DNA of 64,000 bases from Allocoleopsis franciscana PCC 7113 (GTDB lineage: Bacteria > Cyanobacteriota > Cyanobacteriia > Cyanobacteriales > Coleofasciculaceae). The stretch is from positions 7,342,001 through 7,406,000 of the forward strand of contig NC_019738.1 in NCBI RefSeq assembly GCF_000317515.1, read 5' to 3'. The position numbers were made by a program, and so were the translations under genes. The notes under the pieces were generated by a model that had not been told where the DNA came from, did not search any database, and saw only the letters and a program-made list of their open reading frames with translations. Below, in pieces: positions 46,904 to 57,283 of the stretch. Within the stretch, counting starts at the first letter, position 1. Each line of letters starts with the position of its first letter.

Positions 46904-46948
46904 GCACTTGGAAGGTTAGAAGGTTGCAGGGGAAGCTAGTAACACAAC

Positions 46949-47020
46949 TTTTAACCTTCAACTTTTAACCTTCAACTGTTAACTTTCAATCTTTAACCTT
47001 TGAACCTTCAAACCTTCAAC
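46949..47020. repeat. Degenerate TTAACCTTCAAC short tandem repeat
   Basis: About seven units of TTTAACCTTCAA and variants fill the rplB-rpsS spacer up to the rpsS start. Similar runs occur at 53319-53370, 59645-59690 and 60716-60770 (the last two reversed in sense). Confidence 0.85.
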
Positions 47021-47028
47021 ATTGAATT

Positions 47029-47307
47029 ATGGGTCGTTCTTTAAAAAAAGGTCCTTTTGTCGCTGATAGTCTTCTCCGGAAGATTGAAGTTCTCAACTCG
47101 AGGGGAGAAAAACAGGTTATTAAAACCTGGTCACGAGCTTCAACCGTTTTGCCCCAAATGGTAGGCCATACGATCGCGATTCACAATGGACGGACTCATG
47201 TCCCAATTTTTATCAATGAACAAATGGTGGGGCATAAGCTGGGCGAATTTGCGCCAACTCGAACATTTCGAGGCCACTCCAAAAGTGACCGAAAAGCGGG
47301 ACGCTAG
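47029..47307 (+). CDS. rpsS: 30S ribosomal protein S19
   Basis: The 92 residues, [17 protein letters not shown] through [19 protein letters not shown], are complete and standard. No Shine-Dalgarno is visible in the 15 bases before the ATG, because the repeat tract runs up to it. S19 binds S13 in the head of the small subunit. Confidence 0.98.
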   Translation: MGRSLKKGPFVADSLLRKIEVLNSRGEKQVIKTWSRASTVLPQMVGHTIAIHNGRTHVPIFINEQMVGHKLGEFAPTRTFRGHSKSDRKAGR

Positions 47308-47346
47308 AAGGATTTCGTTCCTCAAATTTTTAGAGTAAAGACAACT

Positions 47347-47709
47347 ATGGCGATAGATACTACAGCAGAAACTAAAGCGATCGCACGATACATCCGCATG
47401 TCTCCCTTTAAGGTCAGGCGGGTTCTCGATCAAATTCGGGGTCGCTCGTACCGTGAAGCCCTGATTATTTTGGAGTTTATGCCTTATCGGGCTTGTGAAC
47501 CCATTCTAAAAGTCCTGCGCTCCGCCGTCGCCAATGCTGAACATAATGCGGGTCTAGACCCAGCTAATCTGGTCATCACTCAAGCTTTTGCTGACATGGG
47601 TCCGAGCTTAAAGCGTTTTCGCCCAAGAGCTCAAGGTCGCGCTTATCAGATTCGCAAGCCAACTTGCCATATCACCGTGGCCGTTTCTCCAGATGTTAAG
47701 GGCGAATAA
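47347..47709 (+). CDS. rplV: 50S ribosomal protein L22
   Basis: The product is 120 residues with [36 protein letters not shown] and the beta-hairpin [21 protein letters not shown] that lines the exit tunnel. The gene follows rpsS by 39 bases. Confidence 0.98.
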   Translation: MAIDTTAETKAIARYIRMSPFKVRRVLDQIRGRSYREALIILEFMPYRACEPILKVLRSAVANAEHNAGLDPANLVITQAFADMGPSLKRFRPRAQGRAYQIRKPTCHITVAVSPDVKGE

Positions 47710-47834
47710 GGCGAGCCTTCTTTAGAACAGGAGATAACACAAGTTGTTCAGGTTGATTTTTTAGGGAATAAATCCAAGATTTTCTCAAAATCAACAACAA
47801 ACAACTCATATTTTTTAGAAAAAAGGAAGGAGTC

Positions 47835-48560
47835 GTGGGACAGAAAATTCATCCAATTGGGTTTCGACTAGGTATTACGCAAGAGCATCGCTCTCGCTGG
47901 TTTGCCGACACCAAACGCTACCCCGAAATCCTTCAAGAAGACCATAAAATTCGGCAGTTTGTTGAACAAAAACTAAACAACGCTGGAATTGCTAACATTC
48001 GGATCGAACGCAAAGCTGACCAAGTGGATTTAGAAATTCACACCGCACGACCGGGCGTTGTTGTGGGTCGTGGGGGAGCGGGAATCGAGAATTTACGAGT
48101 CGGTCTTCAGGAAGCCTTGGGTGGGCATCGTCAAATTCGCATTAACGTGGTTGAAGTCGCACGAGTCGATGCGGATGCAGAACTGATTGCCGAATACATC
48201 GCTCAACAGCTAGAGCGAAGAGTTTCCTTCCGACGAGTAGTTCGTCAAGCCATTCAACGTGCCCAACGCGCTGATGTTCAAGGAATCAAAATCCAGGTCA
48301 GCGGTCGGTTAAATGGAGCAGAAATTGCTCGAACCGAGTGGACTCGTGAAGGCCGAGTTCCCTTACATACCCTACGCGCCAATATCGACTTTGCCTACCG
48401 TCAGGCGAAAACCATTTACGGAATTTTAGGTGTGAAGGTTTGGGTGTTCAAAGGGGAAGTCATTCCGGGTCAAGAGGAGCAGCCAGCTCAGCCGACCACT
48501 CAACCCCGCCGCCGCCAACAGCGACGCCGTCAGCAGTTTGAAGACCGCTCTAACGAATAG
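47835..48560 (+). CDS. rpsC: 30S ribosomal protein S3
   Basis: GTG start with AAGGAG just upstream. The product has the S3 signature [13 protein letters not shown], the KH domain with [14 protein letters not shown] (GRGG loop) and [10 protein letters not shown] near the end. The last 30 residues are a Pro/Gln/Arg tail ([12 protein letters not shown]), typical of cyanobacterial S3 but longer than in E. coli. Total 241 residues. Confidence 0.98.
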   Translation: MGQKIHPIGFRLGITQEHRSRWFADTKRYPEILQEDHKIRQFVEQKLNNAGIANIRIERKADQVDLEIHTARPGVVVGRGGAGIENLRVGLQEALGGHRQIRINVVEVARVDADAELIAEYIAQQLERRVSFRRVVRQAIQRAQRADVQGIKIQVSGRLNGAEIARTEWTREGRVPLHTLRANIDFAYRQAKTIYGILGVKVWVFKGEVIPGQEEQPAQPTTQPRRRQQRRRQQFEDRSNE

Positions 48561-48629
48561 TCGTAGCTCATTCGTCATTGGTCATTAGTAACTGAAAACT
48601 GACTACTAATAACTAACACCTAACCGATC

Positions 48630-49049
48630 ATGTTAAGTCCTAGAAGAACGAAATTCCGTAAACAGCAGCGCGGGCGGATGAAAGGTCTGGCTACTCGTGG
48701 CAGCACCTTAAACTTTGGTGACTTTGCGCTGCAAGCAACAGAACCGGCCTGGATTACAGCTCGTCAAATTGAAGCCGGTCGTCGTGCCATGACGCGCTAT
48801 ATCCGCCGGGGTGGAAACATCTGGATTCGTATTTTTCCAGATAAACCCGTCACTCAACGTGCGGCTGAAACTCGTATGGGTTCTGGTAAAGGTTCGCCAG
48901 AGTTTTGGGTAGCCGTTGTCAAGCCCGGTCGGATTCTCTATGAAATCGCTGGAGTTCCGGAAGAAACGGCCCGTGAGGCGATGCGTCTAGCGGCTAACAA
49001 ATTGCCAATTAAAACGAAGTTCATTACCCGCGAAGGGGAACAGGTGTAA
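48630..49049 (+). CDS. rplP: 50S ribosomal protein L16
   Basis: The 139 residues start [18 protein letters not shown] and contain [21 protein letters not shown], which faces the A-site tRNA. The gene ends 3 bases before rpmC, so the two are translated together. Upstream is a 69-base spacer of short CTAATAACTAA-type repeats. Confidence 0.98.
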   Translation: MLSPRRTKFRKQQRGRMKGLATRGSTLNFGDFALQATEPAWITARQIEAGRRAMTRYIRRGGNIWIRIFPDKPVTQRAAETRMGSGKGSPEFWVAVVKPGRILYEIAGVPEETAREAMRLAANKLPIKTKFITREGEQV

Positions 49050-49052
49050 ATC

Positions 49053-49364
49053 ATGCCTCTGCCCAAAATTGAAGATGCCCGAAAAATGAGCGATGAGGAG
49101 CTCAATGATGCGATTTTAGCGGCGAAGCGTGAGCTATTTAATCTTCGCCTACAAAAGGCCACCCGACGCCTGGAAAAACCGCATCAGTTCAAGCACACTC
49201 GGCACCGCATTGGTCAAATGATGACAGTGGTTCGGGAACGCGAATTCGCGGCACGCCAGAGTGCTAATCAAGTGCCAGCAACCTCAGAAGCATCTGCTGC
49301 ATCAAGTTCTAAAGCCTCAACTCAGGTGGCTGATGCCCCACAACCCGATCAAGAACAGGAGTAG
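49053..49364 (+). CDS. rpmC: 50S ribosomal protein L29 with C-terminal extension
   Basis: The L29 helical hairpin occupies about residues 1-70 (MSDEELNDAILAAKRELFNLRLQKA, HTRHRIGQMMTVVRERE). A further 30 residues form a Ser/Ala/Gln-rich acidic tail (ASAASSSKASTQVAD...DQEQE), so the protein is 103 residues against about 65-75 in most bacteria. The gene is 6 bases upstream of rpsQ. Confidence 0.95.
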   Translation: MPLPKIEDARKMSDEELNDAILAAKRELFNLRLQKATRRLEKPHQFKHTRHRIGQMMTVVREREFAARQSANQVPATSEASAASSSKASTQVADAPQPDQEQE

Positions 49365-49370
49365 AACCCG

Positions 49371-49622
49371 ATGGCTGTTAAAGAAAGAGTCGGTGTGGTG
49401 GTCAGCGACAAAATGGATAAAACTGTCGTGGTCGCTGTTGAGAACCGCTCTCCCCACCCGAAATACGGCAAGATTGTCGTGAGGACAAAGCGATATAAAG
49501 CGCATGACGAAGAAAATCAGTGTAAGGAAGGCGACCGCGTTCGTATTCACGAAACACGACCGTTGAGCCGAACCAAACGCTGGAAAGTGGCGGAAATCCT
49601 CACCCATACTTCCCTAGCTTAA
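49371..49622 (+). CDS. rpsQ: 30S ribosomal protein S17
   Basis: The 83 residues form an OB fold with [27 protein letters not shown] and [17 protein letters not shown]. It binds 16S rRNA early in assembly. A 215-base spacer with scattered GCGTTAGCG/GCGATAGCG repeats separates it from rplN. Confidence 0.98.
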   Translation: MAVKERVGVVVSDKMDKTVVVAVENRSPHPKYGKIVVRTKRYKAHDEENQCKEGDRVRIHETRPLSRTKRWKVAEILTHTSLA

Positions 49623-49837
49623 GCATTGTTGTTCGTTGTTAGTTCAAAGAGGACTAACAGCACACCCCCCAATAAGTTTACGGGCGTTAGCGTGACGCAT
49701 AGCGATAGCGAGCACAGCTTTTCGTCAGCGGTAGTGAGTTTGCTCTGGTCAGCCTTCATGCCGATGACTTGTTGGTAAACTCGGTGATTTTTTACACGAA
49801 TGCTTCGCCCCTACCAACCTAAAAGGAGGTTCATCCC

Positions 49838-50206
49838 ATGATTCAACAAGAGACTTACTTAAATGTCGCTGACAACAGCGGAGCACGTAAATTACAGTGT
49901 ATTCGCGTTTTAGGTGCCGGCAACCGACGCTACGGCGGTGTAGGTGATGTGATCATTGCCGTTGTGAAGGATGCCATCCCCAATATGGCTGTGAAGAAGT
50001 CAGATGTCGTAAGAGCTGTGATTGTTCGCACCCGCAAGGGACTGCGCCGTGACAGCGGGATGAGCATTCGCTTTGACGACAACGCTGCCGTCATCATCAA
50101 TAACGACGGTAACCCAAGGGGAACCCGCGTTTTCGGTCCCGTAGCGCGGGAACTGCGCGACAAAAACTTCACCAAAATTGTTTCCCTGGCTCCGGAGGTA
50201 CTCTGA
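49838..50206 (+). CDS. rplN: 50S ribosomal protein L14
   Basis: The product has 122 residues: [49 protein letters not shown] and AREL....[20 protein letters not shown] precedes the ATG by about 9 bases. The stop overlaps the rplX start by one base (TGATG). Confidence 0.98.
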   Translation: MIQQETYLNVADNSGARKLQCIRVLGAGNRRYGGVGDVIIAVVKDAIPNMAVKKSDVVRAVIVRTRKGLRRDSGMSIRFDDNAAVIINNDGNPRGTRVFGPVARELRDKNFTKIVSLAPEVL

Positions 50207-50571
50207 TGGCAAATCAATTCAAGAGCAAGAGCGCAAAAGAGACAACTCAGCGCTACAAAATGCATGTTAAAAAAGGCGATACCGTTCAAATTATTGCGGG
50301 TCGGGATAAGGGGAAAGTTGGAGAAGTGTTGCAGACTTTGCCGAAGCGCAGCGCGGTGATTGTCAAAGGAATTAACGTCAAAACTAAGCACGTTAAGCCT
50401 CAACAGGAAGGAGAAACGGGTCAGATTGTGACCTTCGAGTCTCCCATCCACAGCTCCAACGTGATGCTTTATTCCACTCAGCAAAAGATTGCCAGCCGCA
50501 TCTGCTACACCTTTAATGCAGACGGTCGGAAGGTACGGATGCTCAAAAAAACGGGCGAAATTATTGACTAA
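50206..50571 (+). CDS. rplX: 50S ribosomal protein L24
   Basis: The KOW motif is clear in [20 protein letters not shown] and the rest matches L24 ([21 protein letters not shown]). 121 residues. It starts the assembly of the large subunit at the 5' domain of 23S rRNA. Translation is coupled to rplN. Confidence 0.98.
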   Translation: MANQFKSKSAKETTQRYKMHVKKGDTVQIIAGRDKGKVGEVLQTLPKRSAVIVKGINVKTKHVKPQQEGETGQIVTFESPIHSSNVMLYSTQQKIASRICYTFNADGRKVRMLKKTGEIID

Positions 50572-50646
50572 TAGATTTTGGATGGAATCTAACATCTAAA
50601 ACTTGGGAGTCCCTGACCAAGCCCAGGGTTGAAAAGGATAAAAACC

Positions 50647-51192
50647 ATGTCAGAACAACTGAAAACTCTCTACCAAGAAACGATAGTCCCAAAGCTTAAA
50701 GAGCAGTTCGGCTATACAAACATTCATCAAGTCCCCAAGCTGGTTAAAGTTACAGTTAATCGGGGATTGGGAGAAGCCTCTCAAAATGCTAAAGCCCTCG
50801 AATCCTCGGTGAATGAACTCGCGATTATCACCGGACAAAAACCTGTTGTTACACGAGCTAAAAAAGCGATCGCGGGATTTAAAATCCGCCAAGGTATGCC
50901 TGTTGGTGTCATGGTTACCCTCCGGGGAGAGCGCATGTACTCGTTTCTCAATCGGTTAATTAACCTGTCACTCCCGCGAATTCGAGACTTTCGTGGCGTC
51001 AGCCCTAAAAGCTTCGATGGTCGAGGAAACTATACCCTTGGTATTCGAGAGCAACTAATCTTTCCCGAAGTCGAGTACGACAGCATCGACCAAATTCGTG
51101 GAATGGATATTTCGATTATCACAACAGCAAACACCGACGAAGAGGGCCGCGCCTTACTCAAAGAGATGGGTATGCCCTTCCGGGAAACCTAA
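50647..51192 (+). CDS. rplE: 50S ribosomal protein L5
   Basis: ATG 50647 ([17 protein letters not shown]) follows AAAAGGAT by 8 bases. The frame extends to a TTG at 50629, which is ignored. 181 residues including [37 protein letters not shown] and [20 protein letters not shown]5 binds 5S rRNA. As usual in cyanobacteria, rpsN does not follow. Confidence 0.98.
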   Translation: MSEQLKTLYQETIVPKLKEQFGYTNIHQVPKLVKVTVNRGLGEASQNAKALESSVNELAIITGQKPVVTRAKKAIAGFKIRQGMPVGVMVTLRGERMYSFLNRLINLSLPRIRDFRGVSPKSFDGRGNYTLGIREQLIFPEVEYDSIDQIRGMDISIITTANTDEEGRALLKEMGMPFRET

Positions 51193-51216
51193 AAGTTTAG
51201 CAATAGGAAGGAACTA

Positions 51217-51618
51217 ATGGCGGCAAACGACACAATTGCAGATATGCTAACCCGCATTCGTAATGCATGTATGGTACGGCATCAAACAACAAATATCCCA
51301 TCCACAAAAATGACCCGAAGTGTTGCCAAAGTCCTCAAAGATGAAGGCTTCATTGGTGACTTTGAGGAAGTAGGCGAAGGGGTCAAAAAACAATTGGTGG
51401 TTTCTCTCAAATATAAAGGCAAAAACCGCCAACCCATTATCAGAGCTATGAAACGGGTCAGTAAGCCCGGATTAAGAGTTTACTCCAACTGCAAAGAATT
51501 ACCCAGAGTTTTGGGCGGTATTGGCATTGCGATTATCTCTACATCCAGTGGCATCATGACTGACCGAGAAGCACGGCGTCAGGGCATTGGTGGCGAAGTC
51601 TTGTGCTACGTCTGGTAA
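51217..51618 (+). CDS. rpsH: 30S ribosomal protein S8
   Basis: The 133 residues include [16 protein letters not shown] and the C-terminal RNA-binding [39 protein letters not shown] precedes the ATG. In other bacteria S8 represses the spc operon by binding mRNA near rplE. No comparable site was identified here. Confidence 0.98.
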   Translation: MAANDTIADMLTRIRNACMVRHQTTNIPSTKMTRSVAKVLKDEGFIGDFEEVGEGVKKQLVVSLKYKGKNRQPIIRAMKRVSKPGLRVYSNCKELPRVLGGIGIAIISTSSGIMTDREARRQGIGGEVLCYVW

Positions 51619-51699
51619 AGAAAAAGTTTTGAATTTTGAGTTATACCCTTTAAGGTAAGTAACTCATCACTCATAACTTAATTAAAGGAGAATTGAGTC

Positions 51700-52239
51700 A
51701 TGTCGCGGATTGGCAAGCGCCCAATAACCGTTCCTGGTAAAGTAACCGTGAATATTGACGGTCAGCACGTTGCCGTCAAAGGTCCAAAAGGAGAATTAAG
51801 TCGGATTCTGCCGGAGCAAGTTGCTATCGAGCAAGACGGTGAAACGCTCCGAGTGGTGCGGCGAGATGAATCGAGAGCAGCCCGTCAGCGTCACGGACTG
51901 TCTCGCACGCTAGTGGCGAACATGGTGGAGGGAGTCTCTCAAGGCTTTGAGAAACGCCTCTCTATCCAAGGGGTTGGTTATCGAGCACAAGTTCAGGGTC
52001 GGAACCTGATTTTGAATGTAGGTTACAGCAAGCCGGTTGAAATTGTTCCGCCAGATGGTATCCAAGTGGCGGTTGAAAACAACGTCAACGTGATTGTTAG
52101 TGGAATCAATAAAGAAATTGTGGGCAACACAGCCGCCCGCATTCGAGCAGTCCGCCCCCCTGAGGTTTACAAGGGTAAAGGCATTCGTTATGCCAATGAA
52201 GTAGTCAGACGTAAAGCTGGTAAGGCAGGTAAGAAGTAA
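51700..52239 (+). CDS. rplF: 50S ribosomal protein L6
   Basis: The 179 residues have [16 protein letters not shown], the two duplicated L6 domains and the C-terminal signature [31 protein letters not shown] lies before the ATG. The gene is 2 bases before rplR. Confidence 0.98.
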   Translation: MSRIGKRPITVPGKVTVNIDGQHVAVKGPKGELSRILPEQVAIEQDGETLRVVRRDESRAARQRHGLSRTLVANMVEGVSQGFEKRLSIQGVGYRAQVQGRNLILNVGYSKPVEIVPPDGIQVAVENNVNVIVSGINKEIVGNTAARIRAVRPPEVYKGKGIRYANEVVRRKAGKAGKK

Positions 52240-52241
52240 AC

Positions 52242-52604
52242 ATGAAACTTACTCGGAAAGAATCAATCCGGCGTCGGCATCGGCGGGTGCGCCGGAAAGT
52301 CAGCGGAACTGCCGAGCGTCCCAGATTAGCGGTCTTTCGCTCTAACGAGCATATTTATGTACAGTTGATTGATGACAATCAGCAACAGACCCTAGCTGCC
52401 GCTTCCACCTTAGAATCTAATCTGAAAACCGAATTAAAATCGGGTGCAACTTGTGAGGCTTCAGCCGCTGTCGGAAAGTTGATTGCTCAGCGGTCTATTG
52501 AAAAAGGCATTACAAGAGTCGTATTTGACCGGGGTGGCAACCTCTATCATGGTCGCGTCCAAGCGTTGGCAGAAGCCGCTCGCGAAGCCGGATTAGACTT
52601 TTAG
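52242..52604 (+). CDS. rplR: 50S ribosomal protein L18
   Basis: The product is 120 residues. [25 protein letters not shown] binds 5S rRNA, and [28 protein letters not shown] is the family's closing signature. It follows rplF by 2 bases, probably by translational coupling. Confidence 0.98.
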   Translation: MKLTRKESIRRRHRRVRRKVSGTAERPRLAVFRSNEHIYVQLIDDNQQQTLAAASTLESNLKTELKSGATCEASAAVGKLIAQRSIEKGITRVVFDRGGNLYHGRVQALAEAAREAGLDF

Positions 52605-52760
52605 GAAATGCTAAAAAAGTCTGAAGTGTGAAGAATGAAGGATGAGAACGTGAGTTAGTCAATATTTTCTCAGTTTACTGTTCGTGAAAACCCGAACAAG
52701 CACCGACTTCATACTTCATACTTTATATTTCATACTTCTGTAATTTTTCAGGATAAGACT

Positions 52761-53282
52761 ATGGCAACTCGTCGAAAAAGTAACCGCGCTAAAGAAAAAG
52801 AGACGACCTGGCAAGAGCGAGTTATTCAAATCCGTCGTGTCAGTAAGGTTGTTAAAGGGGGTAAAAAATTAAGCTTCCGTGCGATTGTAGTCGTGGGGAA
52901 TGAGCGCGGTCAAGTTGGGGTGGGTGTCGGTAAAGCTAGTGATGTAATTGGCGCTGTCCGTAAGGGAGTTGCCGACGGGAAAAAGCAATTGATTGATGTC
53001 CCTCTGACCAAATCCAATTCCATCCCTCACCCTTCTAATGGTGCTGCCGTGGGAGCCAAGGTAATGATGCGACCGGCAGCACCCGGTACAGGGGTAATTG
53101 CCGGCGGTGCCGTGCGGACTGTCCTGGAATTAGCTGGGGTTCGTAATATCTTAGCGAAGCAACTAGGCTCCAATAACCCTCTCAACAATGCCAGAGCGGC
53201 TGTCAACGCCCTTGATTCTCTGCGTACCTTCTCAGAAGTCGCCGAAGAACGGGGTGTTCCCATCGAGAACCTCTACGCTTAA
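52761..53282 (+). CDS. rpsE: 30S ribosomal protein S5
   Basis: The 173 residues carry the dsRNA-binding-like N-domain ([25 protein letters not shown]) and the C-domain with [28 protein letters not shown]5 affects decoding fidelity. The upstream spacer (156 bases) holds TGAAGAATGAAGGATGAG-like and CTTCATACTT-like repeats. Confidence 0.98.
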   Translation: MATRRKSNRAKEKETTWQERVIQIRRVSKVVKGGKKLSFRAIVVVGNERGQVGVGVGKASDVIGAVRKGVADGKKQLIDVPLTKSNSIPHPSNGAAVGAKVMMRPAAPGTGVIAGGAVRTVLELAGVRNILAKQLGSNNPLNNARAAVNALDSLRTFSEVAEERGVPIENLYA

Positions 53283-53390
53283 AGAAAGTTAGAGGTTGGA
53301 AGGTTAACGAACCACATGTTTTAACCTTTAGCTTTCAACCTTTAACTTTCAACTTGCTCGCCTTCAACTTTAATATCTAAGTGCAAGATT

Positions 53391-53852
53391 ATGAGAATCA
53401 ACGATGCAGTACCCCAAAAAGGGTCTAAAAAGCGCCGTCGTCGGCTAGGTCGAGGCATCGCTGCTGGTCAAGGAGCGAGTGCTGGCAAAGGAATGCGGGG
53501 TCAAAAGGCGCGTTCCGGCGGAAATACACGACCCGGATTTGAAGGTGGACAGATGCCGTTGTATCGTCGTCTGCCGAAGTTAAAACACTTTACGGTTATC
53601 AATCGTAAACATTACACTACGATTAACGTGGGCAAGCTATCATCACTTCCTGCCAATACAGAGGTGACCTTAGCCTCGTTAATGGAGGCAGGTATTGTGA
53701 CCACTAATGATGGGCCATTGAAACTTCTCGGTGACGGGGAACTCAATGTAGCTCTCAATATCAAAGCCGCTGCCTTCACCGCTGGTGCCCGCCAGAAAAT
53801 TGAGGCCGCTGGTGGAAGCTGTGAAGTTATCGGCGTCAATGCAACGGCATGA
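53391..53852 (+). CDS. rplO: 50S ribosomal protein L15
   Basis: The 153 residues include the glycine-rich Arg tail [33 protein letters not shown]. The [21 protein letters not shown] segment matches the L15 family. It follows rpsE directly, with no rpmD, as in other cyanobacteria. Confidence 0.97.
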   Translation: MRINDAVPQKGSKKRRRRLGRGIAAGQGASAGKGMRGQKARSGGNTRPGFEGGQMPLYRRLPKLKHFTVINRKHYTTINVGKLSSLPANTEVTLASLMEAGIVTTNDGPLKLLGDGELNVALNIKAAAFTAGARQKIEAAGGSCEVIGVNATA

Positions 53853-53910
53853 CGTCCTGCTAAGGTCGGTGTGCTTGCCTCACCCCCGTATCCTGTAGAG
53901 GTAGCCCTTT

Positions 53911-55257
53911 ATGGTTGTTAGTCGAGACAAAGCTCCAACCGCTCAAGAAACATTTATGCAAATGGCTCAAGCTGCTGGCCTTAGAGGCCGGTTACTTGTG
54001 ACCATTGGCTTATTGATTGTTGCTCGCATGGGTATCTTTTTACCTTTGCCGGGAATTGACCGCGCACGATTTTCAGCAGATATCCAAAATAACTCTGTTC
54101 TTGGATTCTTGGACATTTTCTCTGGAGGCGGTATTTCCGCCGTAGGGATTTTTGCCCTGGGAATTTTGCCCTTCATTAATGCCTCAATCATCCTACAGCT
54201 CCTGACCGCTGCGATTCCTTCTTTAGAAAATTTACAGAAGAATGAAGGAGAGGCTGGGCGTCGCAAGATTTCTCAGCTTACCCGCTACGTGGCAGCCGGA
54301 TGGGCCGTGATTCAAAGTGTAGGGATTACGGCTGGGTTGCTCAGACCCTATGCCCTCGATGGAGGCGGCCCTCTATTCATTGCCGAAACCGCGTTAGCCT
54401 TAACGGCGGGTTCGATGTTTGTCATGTGGCTATCGGAACTGGTCACCGAACGCGGGATTGGTAACGGAGCCTCTCTTTTAATTTTTGTCAATATCGTTGC
54501 CGTTCTTCCCAAAACTTTGGGTCAAACCATCGAATTGGCTCAGACAGGCGGTCGAGAAACGGTTGGTAAAGTGGTGATTCTCCTGCTCGTATTCCTGGTC
54601 ATGATTGTCGGGATTGTCTTTGTGCAGGAAGGAACACGCCGAATTCCCATTATTTCAGCACGGCGTCAAGTTGGGCGTCGTCTCTACCGAGAGCGCACCA
54701 GTTACCTCCCCCTACGCCTTAACCAGGGCGGCGTGATGCCGATTATTTTTGCTTCTGCTGTGTTGATTCTTCCAGCCTCTCTGGCTCAATTTACAGGCGG
54801 GAGTGCGAATAAGGGATTTTTCGCGCAAGTCCACCAAGGGTTAGTTCAGGTTTCTAATTATTTAAGCCCAAACGGACCAACTCCTTGGCTGTATGTCTTG
54901 GTTTATTTAGTCTTGATTGTATTCTTTAGTTACTTCTACGCTTCACTGATTGTTAATCCAGTGGATATGGCGCAGAACCTGAAGAAGATGGGAGCGAGTA
55001 TTCCTGGTATTCGTCCCGGACGGACGACGAGTGAATATGTGGAGCGGGTCTTAAATCGGTTGACGTTTTTGGGCGCGATTTTCCTGGGATTGGTGGCTGT
55101 TGTGCCAACAGCGGTAGAAAGCGCTACTGGCGTCACGACATTTAAAGGATTGGGTGCTACATCTTTGCTGATTTTAGTTGGTGTAGCCATTGACACAGCT
55201 AAGCAGATTCAAACCTATGTAATTTCCCAGCGTTACGAAGGTATGGTCAAGCAGTAG
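53911..55257 (+). CDS. secY: Preprotein translocase subunit SecY
   Basis: This is the central channel of the SecYEG translocon in the plasma and thylakoid membranes. It has 448 residues with ten hydrophobic segments. Family motifs seen include IFLPLPGID, GILPFINASIILQLL, the plug-side GNGASLLIFVNI and the cytosolic GIRPGRTTSEYVERVLNRLTFLGA. It sits between rplO and adk as in many bacteria. Confidence 0.98.
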   Translation: MVVSRDKAPTAQETFMQMAQAAGLRGRLLVTIGLLIVARMGIFLPLPGIDRARFSADIQNNSVLGFLDIFSGGGISAVGIFALGILPFINASIILQLLTAAIPSLENLQKNEGEAGRRKISQLTRYVAAGWAVIQSVGITAGLLRPYALDGGGPLFIAETALALTAGSMFVMWLSELVTERGIGNGASLLIFVNIVAVLPKTLGQTIELAQTGGRETVGKVVILLLVFLVMIVGIVFVQEGTRRIPIISARRQVGRRLYRERTSYLPLRLNQGGVMPIIFASAVLILPASLAQFTGGSANKGFFAQVHQGLVQVSNYLSPNGPTPWLYVLVYLVLIVFFSYFYASLIVNPVDMAQNLKKMGASIPGIRPGRTTSEYVERVLNRLTFLGAIFLGLVAVVPTAVESATGVTTFKGLGATSLLILVGVAIDTAKQIQTYVISQRYEGMVKQ

Positions 55258-55392
55258 AAGGAGACTGGGGTGAGACAAAGAGCGATTGGCTTGGCGATTG
55301 GTCACCCAAAAATGAAAGGCTTGCCTGTTTTAAATCTGGGTTACCGACACCATCACTCAAGCTAATCGCTCAATCATCATTGTTAAAAACTA

Positions 55393-55947
55393 ATGGCAAG
55401 ATTAATCTTTTTAGGTCCTCCAGGTGCAGGCAAAGGGACTCAAGCCCAACTTTTGGCTGGGCTATTGGCAATTCCTCATATTTCGACGGGTGATATCTTA
55501 AGGAGTGCGATCGCTCAATCCACTCCTTTGGGTCAAAAGGCTAAGTCCTATATGGAAAAGGGCGAGTTAGTTCCTGATGAGTTACTGCTCGATTTAGTAC
55601 GAGATCGCCTCCAGCAACCGGATGCACAGAATGGTTGGATTCTAGATGGCTTTCCGCGTAATGTCAGCCAAGCGACTTTTCTAGAAAAGCTGTTGCAAGA
55701 ACTCAATCAGACGTTTGATTATGCCGTAAACCTGGACGTTCCAGATGAGATATTAATGGGTCGGCTATTGGGACGGGGACGCCATGACGATAACGAACAG
55801 ACCGTTCGCAAACGCCTGGAAGTCTATCGCAACGAGACGGAACCTGTGATTGGTTTTTACAAGGAGCGAGCGTCCTTAAAAGTGATCGATGGTGATCGCT
55901 CTGTAGAAGAAGTGACGCAATCGCTTCAGCAATCAGTGGCTTTCTAA
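55393..55947 (+). CDS. adk: Adenylate kinase
   Basis: The enzyme catalyses ATP + AMP = 2 ADP. The P-loop [10 protein letters not shown] is at residues 7-16, the AMP-site motif [11 protein letters not shown] follows, and [14 protein letters not shown] and [22 protein letters not shown] are the other signatures. 184 residues, the short form without the full zinc-lid insertion. Placed between secY and infA. Confidence 0.97.
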   Translation: MARLIFLGPPGAGKGTQAQLLAGLLAIPHISTGDILRSAIAQSTPLGQKAKSYMEKGELVPDELLLDLVRDRLQQPDAQNGWILDGFPRNVSQATFLEKLLQELNQTFDYAVNLDVPDEILMGRLLGRGRHDDNEQTVRKRLEVYRNETEPVIGFYKERASLKVIDGDRSVEEVTQSLQQSVAF

Positions 55948-56117
55948 TATCCTTGGCAGAACTTCAGTCCCATCGCTTTTTTTGAGTCAAGCATCAGCTT
56001 GATTGAAACTCAGCCATTTCAATCCCATTTTTGATAAAATATGTTAAGACTCCCTGGACAAATATGCAAGACTATTGAATCTAAGGGGGTGGTCAACAAA
56101 AATGAGGAGCGAAGATA

Positions 56118-56399
56118 TTGTCTAAGCAAGACTTAATTGAAATGGAAGGCACGGTAACAGAATCCCTGCCCAATGCGATGTTTCGGGTTGATCTGGACAA
56201 TGGAGTTAACATCCTGGCTCACGTTTCCGGGAAACTTCGTCAAAATAACATCAGAATCCTACCAGGAGATCGGGTCAAAGTTGGAGTGAGTCCCTACGAT
56301 TTAACCAAAGGGAGAATCACCTACCGCGATCGCCCAAATCATGGCTCTGGCTCAAAAGGTTCAGTCCCCCGTGTTAAAGGGCGCGTTGGCTCCCGATGA
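56118..56399 (+). CDS. infA: Translation initiation factor IF-1, divergent tandem copy
   Basis: The first 70 residues are nearly those of the second copy ([23 protein letters not shown]), an OB-fold protein that binds the ribosomal A site. TTG start with GAGGAG (56104-56109) 8 bases upstream. It differs in some core residues (KLRQNNIRI for [15 protein letters not shown] for ELTPYD). The standard end RLRKK is replaced by about 24 Gly/Ser/Arg-rich residues ([11 protein letters not shown]...). This copy and its leader are offset from the second by exactly 663 bases. Confidence 0.85.
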   Translation: MSKQDLIEMEGTVTESLPNAMFRVDLDNGVNILAHVSGKLRQNNIRILPGDRVKVGVSPYDLTKGRITYRDRPNHGSGSKGSVPRVKGRVGSR

Positions 56400-56780
56400 T
56401 CACCGTTCCGGGTCAGGGCGTGATTGCTAAAGCGATCGCCCAAAGCAAAAAAATGTGGCCTTATAGAGAAATCCGTTGCAGGCGTTTAGACGTTTAGCGC
56501 AACAAACGCCAACAGCGATGGATTGGTAAAGGTAATGTTCGTCTTCTCAAAGAATCAATAGCGATCACCCCTGGAAATCCGTCTCAGGGTTACTCAAGCC
56601 AACCCTAGCTGCCTAAAAGTCACGGTTCAGTGTCCCAAGAGACCAAGAACAGACCTGTAGGGGGCTAAATTTCTCCGCTGCTGAGCAGACATTTTTGATA
56701 AAATATGTTAAGAATCCCTAGACAAACATCCACCAGTTTGGACATGTAGGAGGGGTTGATCGTATTGAGGATTGCGTCCA
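56400..56780. other. Spacer between the two infA copies
   Basis: Bases 56400-56688 have no supported gene and contain HIP1-like sites. From 56689 to 56730 the sequence repeats the leader of copy 1 (56026-56067) with three or four mismatches, then diverges. The remainder is the leader of copy 2. Confidence 0.75.
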
Positions 56781-57005
56781 TTGGCTAAACAAGACTTAAT
56801 TGAAATGGAAGGCACGGTGACCGAATCCTTGCCGAACGCCATGTTTAGGGTAGATCTGGACAATGGCTTTAACGTCCTTGCCCACATATCAGGAAAAATT
56901 CGACGAAATTACATTAAAATCTTGCCCGGAGATCGCGTTAAAGTTGAACTCACGCCCTACGATCTGACGAAAGGCCGAATAACCTACCGCCTACGGAAGA
57001 AATAG
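56781..57005 (+). CDS. infA: Translation initiation factor IF-1
   Basis: TTG 56781 gives the standard 74 residues ([15 protein letters not shown] to TYRLRKK), after GAGGA (56767-56771) 9 bases upstream. The earlier TTG at 56772 is possible but adds MRP only. It has all features of cyanobacterial IF-1 ([38 protein letters not shown]), so it is presumably the functional copy. Confidence 0.96.
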   Translation: MAKQDLIEMEGTVTESLPNAMFRVDLDNGFNVLAHISGKIRRNYIKILPGDRVKVELTPYDLTKGRITYRLRKK

Positions 57006-57052
57006 TATTCAGCTAAAGTTTATCTTTACAGTCCAAAATTGACCCAAAAAGA

Positions 57053-57082
57053 TTAACAGTCATATCTTAAAAGTGATATAAT
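57053..57082 (+). promoter_or_regulatory. Near-consensus promoter upstream of rpmJ
   Basis: TTAACA (57053-57058) and TATAAT (57077-57082) are 18 bases apart, about 30 bases before the rpmJ start. This suggests that rpmJ and the genes downstream can be transcribed independently of the upstream cluster. Confidence 0.55.
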
Positions 57083-57112
57083 GTTAAGCTTGCAGTGTGG
57101 CCCAAAAAAGGC

Positions 57113-57226
57113 ATGAAAGTAAGAGCATCAGTCCGTAAAATGTGTGAAAAGTGCCGCGTCATTCGGCGTCGCGGTCGAGTCATGGTGATTTGTCAAAATC
57201 CCAAGCATAAACAGCGTCAAGGATAG
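57113..57226 (+). CDS. rpmJ: 50S ribosomal protein L36
   Basis: The gene encodes 37 residues: [20 protein letters not shown] and a [13 protein letters not shown] end. The zinc ligands (C11, C14, C27, H32) are all present, so it is the zinc-binding form. Located 57 bases before rpsM, as in most bacteria. Confidence 0.97.
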   Translation: MKVRASVRKMCEKCRVIRRRGRVMVICQNPKHKQRQG

Positions 57227-57283
57227 CCAATCGGCTCTTAAGACTCATTTGTAGCACAAAACAAAGAATAGGGAGAAGAAAGC

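Noticed and set aside
49838-53852. Absence of rpsN and rpmD as a deletion
   Set aside because: Cyanobacterial clusters normally lack both at these positions.
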